A program made the translations under genes and the position numbers. A stretch of 39,597 nt of DNA from Desulfobacterales bacterium (GTDB taxonomy: Bacteria; Desulfobacterota; DSM-4660; Desulfatiglandales; Desulfatiglandaceae), in assembly GCA_014382905.1 (NCBI GenBank), contig JACNIU010000166.1, positions 1,877 to 41,473 of the forward strand. Direction: 5' to 3'. The stretch's first letter is position 1. Each line of letters starts with the position of its first letter. The notes beneath the pieces are model-generated. The model searched no databases. It was not told where the DNA came from and was given only the letters and a program-made list of their open reading frames with translations. Shown piece after piece: positions 18,859 to 26,371 of this stretch.

Positions 18859-20214
18859 ATGGCTATTGTCGCCCCTTTCAAGGGCCTAATCTATGACTTT
18901 CACCGAATACAAAACCTTTCCTCTCTGGTAGCGCCTCCATACGATGTCATTTCCCAGGAAGAGCAGGATGCATATTATCAGGCAGACCCCCACAATGTCA
19001 TCCGATTAATTTTGGGGAAGAAGAAAATCGGCGACTCGGATTGGGATAACGTTTACACCCGTGCAGCAGATTATTTTCAGAGATGGCAATCTGACAGGAC
19101 CTTTATCCGGACGACTGAACCCTCACTTTACATCACCTCAATGACATACGATCCTGGCACCGGTGACCCTGAAAGGATCCGATGGGGCATCATCGCCTTA
19201 GTGCGGATAGAAGACCAGGGGTCCGGTGTGATTCTGCCCCACGAAAAGACCTTCTCTGCTCACAGGGATGACCGCCTGAAGCTTTACAGGGCGTGTAATG
19301 CCCAGTTCAGCCAGATATTCGGGCTTTATGAGGACCCGGACAACACGATACTGAATGCATGCAGGGAGGCATTGCCCCATACCCCGCAAATGGACTTTAC
19401 CCTTGAGAACGGAACCAGACACCGGTTATGGATACTAAACAGGAAGGCCACGTTCAATAAAGTGTCTGACGCCATGTCGCGTAAATCGATCTTTATTGCC
19501 GATGGGCATCACCGCTATGAAACGTCCCGGAATTACAGGGACATCATGAGGGCCAGGTTCGGGCAAAAACCCGCGAACAGGTCCTATGAATTCGTTATGA
19601 TGTACCTTTCCAACATGAGTGATGAGGGGCTTACCATCCTCCCTTCTCACAGGCTTCTGAAGAAGGTCTCCGGATTTCAGCCCGAGCCTTTCTTTGCAAA
19701 AGTGGGGAAATGGTTTGATATCAAAAAATTTCCATTTACGGGACAGAACATCCCCCAGGAATGCGCTGATCTGAAACAGGGACTTGAACAGGAAGGACAA
19801 CACAGGACAGCCTTTGGTTTGTATATGCATTCCAGTGATCACTATCTTCTGTTTTCGCTCAAACCGGGCGTGAGACCAGAGATGGGCGAAGACCTTCATC
19901 CGTCGCTCAGGAAACTTGACGTCCTCGTTCTTTCCCGGTTTATATTCCAGAAAGGTTTCGGCTTTAGCAAAGACGATCTTGATGATGAAGAGATATTTCA
20001 GTATCAGAGCAACATGTCAGCGGCTGTATCAGAGGTGAAATCAGGAAAATATCAGATGGTGTTTCTACTGAACCCTACAAAGATAGGGCATGTAAAGGAA
20101 GTGGCAGGGAACTCCCTTGTCATGCCGAGGAAATCGACCTATTTTTATCCCAAGGTGTTGACGGGACTGGTATTGAACAAGATAGACCCCTATGAAATCA
20201 TACAGGTCCCCTGA
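18859..20214 (+). CDS. DUF1015 family protein
   Basis: APFKGLIYDFHRIQNLSSLVAPPYDVIS; FIADGHHRYETSRNYRD. Confidence 0.93.
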   Translation: MAIVAPFKGLIYDFHRIQNLSSLVAPPYDVISQEEQDAYYQADPHNVIRLILGKKKIGDSDWDNVYTRAADYFQRWQSDRTFIRTTEPSLYITSMTYDPGTGDPERIRWGIIALVRIEDQGSGVILPHEKTFSAHRDDRLKLYRACNAQFSQIFGLYEDPDNTILNACREALPHTPQMDFTLENGTRHRLWILNRKATFNKVSDAMSRKSIFIADGHHRYETSRNYRDIMRARFGQKPANRSYEFVMMYLSNMSDEGLTILPSHRLLKKVSGFQPEPFFAKVGKWFDIKKFPFTGQNIPQECADLKQGLEQEGQHRTAFGLYMHSSDHYLLFSLKPGVRPEMGEDLHPSLRKLDVLVLSRFIFQKGFGFSKDDLDDEEIFQYQSNMSAAVSEVKSGKYQMVFLLNPTKIGHVKEVAGNSLVMPRKSTYFYPKVLTGLVLNKIDPYEIIQVP

Positions 20215-20920
20215 GATCAAACTGCTCCCTGAGGAGTGTATAGACCGTTTTCTGGAAGGCCGATTGAGACTGATCCAGTCAAAGGGTGGCTACAGGTTTT
20301 CTATCGATGCCATCCTCCTTTCCAAATTTGTGACCATCCGCCCTGGGGATGTCGTGATTGATCTCGGGACAGGGTGCGGGATAATCCCTCTTCTCTTGCT
20401 CCTCACAACACCTGTCAGCCACGTGTTCGGGTTGGAGATCCAGGAAGGATTAGCCTCTCAGGCAGTTCGGAATGCCCTGCTGAACGGAATGAGCAATAAG
20501 ATGGGGATTGTCCTGGGAGATATCAGATTTCCGCCCATGGCCGGTGGATCGGCCGAAGTCGTTATATGCAACCCTCCATATCGCAGGATCAGAAGCGGTC
20601 GTCTCAATCCTGATCCGCGAAAGGCCATCGCAAGACACGAAATCCTAACCTCCATCGATGACATCCTGCGTGCAGCCAGGCATCTGATGAGGAAGAAGGG
20701 GCGGTTTGCCTTGGTCTATCCATCCGTTCGCCTGACAGACATTCTTGTCCGTCTGAGGCGGTTCAACTTAGAGCCCAAACGAATTCAGCTAAATTATCCG
20801 AGTCTGGGATCGGGCGCCAAATTAGCGTTGGTAGAAGCGTCATTGGGAGGAAATCCCGGATTAGAAATCCTCCCTCCCCTCATTGGACAAGGAGATTTCT
20901 CTATCGCGGGCCAACCCTGA
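20192..20920 (+). CDS. TrmN6-like class I SAM-dependent methyltransferase
   Basis: VIDLGTGCGIIPLLLL, NPPYR motif; YRFSIDAILLSKFV. Confidence 0.88.
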   Translation: MKSYRSPEIKLLPEECIDRFLEGRLRLIQSKGGYRFSIDAILLSKFVTIRPGDVVIDLGTGCGIIPLLLLLTTPVSHVFGLEIQEGLASQAVRNALLNGMSNKMGIVLGDIRFPPMAGGSAEVVICNPPYRRIRSGRLNPDPRKAIARHEILTSIDDILRAARHLMRKKGRFALVYPSVRLTDILVRLRRFNLEPKRIQLNYPSLGSGAKLALVEASLGGNPGLEILPPLIGQGDFSIAGQP

Positions 20921-21209
20921 ATTCTATCTTGTCAACAACCTCCCTGCCCAATTTTCTATTTAGTTTTTCCCTTATCGTTGATTCCAGGAACTTGAGTTCC
21001 TGAAGCCAGATCGGATCTGACACAGTGACCATCAAACGCTTCTTCTTGATCTGTGAAGGCCGAGCGCTGTCTGAAATGGTCGGACCCACCACCTCATCCC
21101 ATACCTTCCAGATATCTACGTCATCTGGATTGAAGGGGAGTGTTCCGCCGGTGAAGAGATTGGCGATAATATCCCCTATCGGGGTCATTTCTTTCTGATG
21201 CCTGCCCAT
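20901..21209 (-). CDS. DUF721 (DciA-like) protein
   Basis: VWDEVVGPTISDSARPSQIKKKRLMVTVSDPIWLQELKFLESTIREKLN. Confidence 0.85.
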   Translation of the reverse strand: MGRHQKEMTPIGDIIANLFTGGTLPFNPDDVDIWKVWDEVVGPTISDSARPSQIKKKRLMVTVSDPIWLQELKFLESTIREKLNRKLGREVVDKIEFRVGPR

Positions 21210-21210
21210 A

Positions 21211-21477
21211 TTATTCGCGTTTTAGACTGAAGACCACCGAGTTGGTGCTGTCAGGGCACTGAAGCTCCTGGATCACGTTAATCCAGTCATCCTCGGGCGT
21301 GTTGCGGCATAAGGCGGTGAGATACGGAACCATTGCCGTCAGGGCGTGCAGGCAGATCCCCTTGGGCTTACCCGCTTCAATCATGGCCATATCCTTGACC
21401 AGAAAATAGTCGCCGACGCCATACCCGGCAGGACATTCTCCCTTAATAGACTTGACTGTGCACCTGATGTTGTACAT
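21211..21477 (-). CDS. TIGR04076 family protein; track ORF start 21579 runs into the repeat element, ATG 21477 preferred
   Basis: MYNIRCTVKSIKGECPAGYGVGDYFLV...KGICLHALTAMVPYLTALCR. Confidence 0.8.
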   Translation of the reverse strand: MYNIRCTVKSIKGECPAGYGVGDYFLVKDMAMIEAGKPKGICLHALTAMVPYLTALCRNTPEDDWINVIQELQCPDSTNSVVFSLKRE

Positions 21478-21543
21478 ATAAGCCTCCCTTTTTAAATTCT
21501 TGTATCCGTTTAGTGTTTTGAAAACGGTTATGATTAGATTGCC

Positions 21544-21766
21544 GGACCATGAGGGTCTCTTTCCCAAAGGACGTAACAAAAATTCTCAACAGGCGGTAGA
21601 ACGCCCCCTTGACGTTGAATACAGGTTCCGGGCAGGCAGGGGATGTGTCCGTTTAAATGGATACTTTCTCCTGGGGCTGTCCTGTGACAAATATCAAGGC
21701 CTCACTGCCGTTCCTATGAAATGAGGGCCTTATTTACGTCCTTTGGGAAAGAGACCCTCATGGTCC
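21544..21766. mobile_element. MITE-like element, copy 1 (223 bp, 33-bp perfect TIRs)
   Basis: GGACCATGAGGGTCTCTTTCCCAAAGGACGTAA at 21544-21576 and its exact reverse complement at 21734-21766. Confidence 0.85.
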
Positions 21767-21804
21767 TTAGCTTTGTTTCAAACCGCGAAAGTGTTACAAA
21801 TGCT

Positions 21805-22752
21805 TTAACTTTTTTTAACAGGGCTCTCAATAGATGTAAAGGCCTTCTTTATAAAATGCCTTGAAGCCTTAAGTGTACTCCCAAGCAGTTCATGGTCTGC
21901 TTCTTTGCTTTGAATCACACGTACGAAGGGCCCCAGCGGTGCCCATTGAGCCGGATCGCTTTCCCTGAAAAGTGCAACCGTGGGGGTGCAGAACATGGCG
22001 GACAGGTGTGTTATACCGCTGTCGTGGCCCACGCATAAGGCGGCCTTATTGAGTGTCTCCATGAGCTGTTCCTTGTTCGGAGAAGAGAGGATCTGCACGT
22101 CACCAGGGCGAAGGTTATCTCTAAAATATGGATGAAGTCGTTCTTCAGCCGGCCCCAAAAGAATTACAGGTTCCAGATCTCTGAATTCGGTTTCCCGGCA
22201 AATGGTGTCAAACAGATTCAGCCAGAAGTCTGGAGGATGGTTCTTTTCTAAAGAGCCTGATCCCGGGTGGAATATGATCTTGCTCCTCTTCCCTGATCGC
22301 CCCAGTCCTTCCTTCAAACGACCGCTTCTTATAGTCTCGATCGACCTGACAGGATCAACAGGGAGCCCGGCAGATTTCAGGCAGCGTCCCAGGTACTGGG
22401 CCACATGGATATCCTCACCCTTGAGTGGAAAGGACCGGCACAGATGAACAGAGGCGTAGGGCATATAAGATCGCAGGTTACGATAAATGACGCCGCTTTC
22501 ATCACTGAAAAACGCCACTACAACCTCTGCGCCCGACACAGGCAGACGCTTATCGTCCGGCTCATCTGCAAACAATCTGTGCCATCCGGAGGTCTCTAAA
22601 TCCATCGCCTCATGCACATAAGGCCGGATAAATTCGAGGCCAGGCTGCCTCCCCACAAAGGTGATGGCGGCCTTGTCAGAGAGGTCTGAGAGCGCCGGGA
22701 GCAACATAAGGGTGTCTCCCAGGGCGCCGGGCCTGATGATAAGGACGTCCAA
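21805..22752 (-). CDS. Glycosyltransferase family 9 (heptosyltransferase-like)
   Basis: MDVLIIRPGALGDTLMLLPAL; HPGSGSLEKNHPPDFW; VGHDSGITHLSAMFCTPTVALF. Confidence 0.92.
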   Translation of the reverse strand: MDVLIIRPGALGDTLMLLPALSDLSDKAAITFVGRQPGLEFIRPYVHEAMDLETSGWHRLFADEPDDKRLPVSGAEVVVAFFSDESGVIYRNLRSYMPYASVHLCRSFPLKGEDIHVAQYLGRCLKSAGLPVDPVRSIETIRSGRLKEGLGRSGKRSKIIFHPGSGSLEKNHPPDFWLNLFDTICRETEFRDLEPVILLGPAEERLHPYFRDNLRPGDVQILSSPNKEQLMETLNKAALCVGHDSGITHLSAMFCTPTVALFRESDPAQWAPLGPFVRVIQSKEADHELLGSTLKASRHFIKKAFTSIESPVKKS

Positions 22753-22761
22753 AGGATCCTC

Positions 22762-23103
22762 CTACCATGCAGGGGATGCAACAACCAGGATCACACACTC
22801 CTTTTCGCCGTTGTTGAAGAGTGCGTGGCTGGAGCCCACCTGAATCCAGATGGCATCCCCCGGCTTTACCTGCCTTGTCTCATCATCCACCCTCATTTCG
22901 CCCGATCCGTTTAGAACAAAATAGATCTCTTCCATCGGATCCACATGGGACGCAATTTCCTTGCCAGGCTTCAAACTGGCAATCGCCAGAAAACCGATCT
23001 CTTTCAGGGTTCGCCGGTCTAAAATCATCTGGGCAATCGCTCCGCCATGGGCAAGATAGGTGGTTTCCAAAACCTCCTTATCATTAACATTCCGCACAAT
23101 CAT
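22762..23103 (-). CDS. Cupin-domain protein
   Basis: HVDPMEEIYFVLNGSGEMRVDDETRQVKPGDAIWIQVGSSHALFN. Confidence 0.9.
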   Translation of the reverse strand: MIVRNVNDKEVLETTYLAHGGAIAQMILDRRTLKEIGFLAIASLKPGKEIASHVDPMEEIYFVLNGSGEMRVDDETRQVKPGDAIWIQVGSSHALFNNGEKECVILVVASPAW

Positions 23104-23250
23104 AATCCGAACTCCTTCTTGCGAAAGTCAAACCACGTATCAAAGTTCAAGAACTATGTTGACTTTTTGTCCCTATTCAGTAAGAGTAAAATTTTCAAGT
23201 GAGACCCTAAGTCGCCTAGATCTTATAATCCAAATCGTGGAGGATTCCAA

Positions 23251-24561
23251 ATGGAAAAGGGCAAGCTGGATCCCCGTCTGAGACTCATACAACAAGCCCC
23301 CATGAAAGGAAAGGTCGTCCTGTTAAGGGTGGATCATAATGTGGTTAAGAAAGGCCAGATTAAAGACCCTTACCGGATTGATGCCACTATAGGCACCCTT
23401 TACGCCATTGCCGCACAAGGGGGGAAGCCTGTCCTGATGACCCATATTGGGAGGCCTAAAGACAAGAAAACCGGAAAGATCGTATGCCGCGAGGACCAGT
23501 CGGTAATCCCCATTGTTCGGTATCTGGAACAGAAGCTGCCCGTCACCATACATGTCCAAGGGTTCCCCATAGATCCTGAAAAGGGGATCATCCATACAGA
23601 CAAATCCATCGGGCCGGCCATTGAAGCGCTGCGAGAGGGGAAGATCGACATGATCTACCTGCCCAATTCACGCTGGTTCCAGGGTGAGCAATCAAAGGGG
23701 CCGGAGAGACAGGATCTGGCGGACGAACTCGGGTCCATTGCGGACATTTATGTCAATGATGCATTCGGTTCCTGGCGCGCCCATGCATCAACTTACGATA
23801 TTTCTCACAGGCTACCCTCCTACGCCGGGATCCTTCTCCAGAAGGAGTTAATGAATCTCCACAGGGTGCTTGAACCTGAAAGGCCATTTATTGCGGTGGT
23901 TGCCGGGGCGAAATACGATACCAAAATCGGCCCGTTAAAGGCCCTTTACAAGAAGGTGGATCACCTGATTTTAGGAGGGCTGATGTATAACACCTTTCTT
24001 TCTGCCAAGTATGGGGCAGAAATTGCCGGCGTCTCAGAGGAAGACAGGGCCCTTGCAATGGAACTTGTAGAATTGGACAGAGACGAGAAAAAGATCCTGG
24101 AAATGCCCTATTTTGTGGAATCGGAGAGGACAGAAGAGAAGGCTGAAGGGCAATATCGAACCATAGGAATCGAAAACCTGAAAGAGCGAGGGAAAATCAA
24201 ATATATCCTCGATATAGATCCCGCGTCTTTTCAGGAACAGAGGGTTGTAGATGCCATCACGACTGCCAGGACCATTTTTGTGAATGCGGTCATGGGACTT
24301 ATGCCCCTCTTTTTTGAGGGTTCCCAGGCCCTGTATCGTCTGATTGCTGAGAATGAAGCTGCGTCCAAGCTTTTTGCCGGCGGAGATACCCTTCAGGAAC
24401 TCCGGAACCTCTGCCCGGGGATCTACATGGCGGGCCTCGACGACCCTGCCACCTACTACTTCACCGGCGGGGGGAGTGTACTTGCGGCCATAGAAGAGGG
24501 AACCCCGTATCACCTCAAACCGGTTGAGGCATTGATGAATGGTATCACTTTAGCTTGTTGA
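23251..24561 (+). CDS. pgk: Divergent phosphoglycerate kinase
   Basis: VVLLRVDHNVV, LMTHIGRP, YVNDAFGSWRAHAS, VAGAKYDTKIGPLKALYKKVDHLILGG, GGGSVLAAIEEG. Confidence 0.9.
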   Translation: MEKGKLDPRLRLIQQAPMKGKVVLLRVDHNVVKKGQIKDPYRIDATIGTLYAIAAQGGKPVLMTHIGRPKDKKTGKIVCREDQSVIPIVRYLEQKLPVTIHVQGFPIDPEKGIIHTDKSIGPAIEALREGKIDMIYLPNSRWFQGEQSKGPERQDLADELGSIADIYVNDAFGSWRAHASTYDISHRLPSYAGILLQKELMNLHRVLEPERPFIAVVAGAKYDTKIGPLKALYKKVDHLILGGLMYNTFLSAKYGAEIAGVSEEDRALAMELVELDRDEKKILEMPYFVESERTEEKAEGQYRTIGIENLKERGKIKYILDIDPASFQEQRVVDAITTARTIFVNAVMGLMPLFFEGSQALYRLIAENEAASKLFAGGDTLQELRNLCPGIYMAGLDDPATYYFTGGGSVLAAIEEGTPYHLKPVEALMNGITLAC

Positions 24562-24584
24562 AACAATCATTCGTTTGTTGTCTG

Positions 24585-24808
24585 GGGCCATGAGGGTCTC
24601 TTTCCCAAAGGACGTAAATACGGGGATCGTTTCATAGGAACGGCAGCGAGGCCTTGAAATTCGTCACTGGACAGGCCCCAGAAAAAGGTATTCATTTAAA
24701 CGGACATCGCCGCTGCCTGCCCAGGAACGGTATTGAACGTCAAGGGGGCGTTCTATACGCTCCGGAAAAATTTCGTTACGTCCTTTGGGAAAGAGACCCT
24801 CATGGCCC
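24585..24808. mobile_element. MITE-like element, copy 2 (224 bp, 33-bp perfect TIRs), interior inverted relative to copy 1
   Basis: GGGCCATGAGGGTCTCTTTCCCAAAGGACGTAA at 24585-24617 and its exact reverse complement at 24776-24808. Confidence 0.85.
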
Positions 24809-24857
24809 TACGCTTTGTCTCAAACGGCTAATCTGTTACCATGAGTGAGGATTCGGC

Positions 24858-25655
24858 ATGACCATCACACCCATTTTTGACCCTGAAAAAAAAGGGGGGG
24901 CGATGCGAGTGGCCGCTTTTATGTCGGGTTCGGGCACAAATATCATGCGGCTGTTGGAACATGAAAAGGGGATAGCGGCCCAGGAAGGGAGATCGCCCTT
25001 TGAAACCATCTTTATATTCAGCGACCGCTCGGACGGTCACTGCGCCGGAGAGAGGATTGCATTGGAAAATGGTCTTGCCTATTTCAGCTACGACATAAGG
25101 ACGTTTCATCAAAAGAGGTCCATCAAGAGATCCGTTCTGACTGCCGAGGGCCTGGCTGCCAGAAAAGAATATGACCGTGTGGCCGAGAGACTGGTAGCGG
25201 CATTTGAGATAGATGTAATCGCCCTGGGCGGGTATATGAGTTATATCACGCTGAACAGATGCGTTAACGTACATCCTGCGGACCTTTCCCTATCTCTCCC
25301 TGATGGGAGACGAAAATACGTGGGCGACCACACAGTTAAAGACGCTATTTCTGCCGGGGAAAATGAGCTGCGATCCTCAACGCTCTGGACAGATGAGGGT
25401 GTTGACACAGGCCCTCTACTGATGGTGTCGAACGCACTCCCTGTAGCACTCCCTGAATCTCTGGAAACCCTGAAAAAGGACAGTGAAAGGCTTGCAGGAG
25501 TGTCGGACGAACATCAGGAGCGACTAAAAGAGGCGGGGGACTGGAAAATCTTTCCCAGGACCATAGAGATGATAGCGAGAGGCCGGTTCGCCCTTGACGA
25601 GCAAAACCGGGTGTATGTGGACGGCCGACCAGTTCCAGGCGGTTACAGAGAATAA
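24858..25655 (+). CDS. PurN-like formyltransferase-family protein
   Basis: VAAFMSGSGTNIMRLLE; VNVHPADLS; WTDEGVDTGPLLM. Confidence 0.82.
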   Translation: MTITPIFDPEKKGGAMRVAAFMSGSGTNIMRLLEHEKGIAAQEGRSPFETIFIFSDRSDGHCAGERIALENGLAYFSYDIRTFHQKRSIKRSVLTAEGLAARKEYDRVAERLVAAFEIDVIALGGYMSYITLNRCVNVHPADLSLSLPDGRRKYVGDHTVKDAISAGENELRSSTLWTDEGVDTGPLLMVSNALPVALPESLETLKKDSERLAGVSDEHQERLKEAGDWKIFPRTIEMIARGRFALDEQNRVYVDGRPVPGGYRE

Positions 25656-25667
25656 GGAGATCTTGCC

Positions 25668-26114
25668 ATGTCAGAATTGATCCCCTGGATGGGTAAAGAG
25701 ATGAATAAAATGAGGAGAGACATAGATCGCCTCTTCAACCGGTGTTGGGCCGATATAGGGGCAGACCTGTTCATGAAAGATGTGTCAGGCGGCATTTCCA
25801 TAGAGACACTCATGACGGAAGAAGCCTTTATGATTACGGCGGTGCTCCCGGGGATAAACCCTGAAAGCCTGGATATCTCTGTCACCGACGACAAGCTTAC
25901 CATCAAAGGGAGCAAGAAAGAGGTGTCTGTCGAGGGGACCGGGTATTATCAACGGGTTGAGAGAAAACTGAGTTCCTTTTCTCGCACCATCCCCCTCCCC
26001 TTCCGGGCAAGAATCGATGAAATCAAGGCCACCCTCAACAGGGGAAGACTCAGCATTGTCGTGCCTAAATGGAAACCTCAAAAGGCCCGATGCATAAAGA
26101 TTGAAACAGGTTGA
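25668..26114 (+). CDS. Hsp20/alpha-crystallin small heat-shock protein
   Basis: FMITAVLPGINPESLDISVTDDKLTIKGSKKEV...RVERKLSSFSRTIPLPFRARIDEIKATLNRGRLSIVVPK. Confidence 0.93.
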   Translation: MSELIPWMGKEMNKMRRDIDRLFNRCWADIGADLFMKDVSGGISIETLMTEEAFMITAVLPGINPESLDISVTDDKLTIKGSKKEVSVEGTGYYQRVERKLSSFSRTIPLPFRARIDEIKATLNRGRLSIVVPKWKPQKARCIKIETG

Positions 26115-26213
26115 AACTGGAAATTGGGGAGTCGAAACCTGGGCTCCCGGAAGACGCTGTGTTCGGTTACTCCTCAAGCCGATACTCCTCTTTGCTTTCG
26201 ATGTAACGGAGGT

Positions 26214-26344
26214 TTGATGGTCTCGTAAAAAGTCTCCAAGGCCGTCACTCCCGCGAAAGCGGGAGTCCAGAACGGGTTGATTTTACTGGATTCCCGCGGG
26301 AATGACGATAACGGGTGCTTTCCGACTTTTTACGAGTTTGTCAA
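26214..26344. mobile_element. Non-autonomous repeat element with dRS3-like palindromic core
   Basis: TTGATGGTCTCGTAAAAAGTC ... GACTTTTTACGAGTTTGTCAA imperfect TIRs; internal CACTCCCGCGAAAGCGGGAGTCC and GGATTCCCGCGGGAATGAC. Confidence 0.65.
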
Positions 26345-26371
26345 GTTTGATTATGAATAAGGAGATCAATA

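Noticed and set aside
18639-18881. N-terminal extension of the amidohydrolase ORF
   Set aside because: The extension translates the heptameric repeat; the conserved domain begins at MPDLLIEGG (18638).
21500-21724. 74-aa plus-strand ORF in the first MITE-like copy
   Set aside because: Frame is not preserved in the second copy (indels/stop), so the element is probably non-coding.
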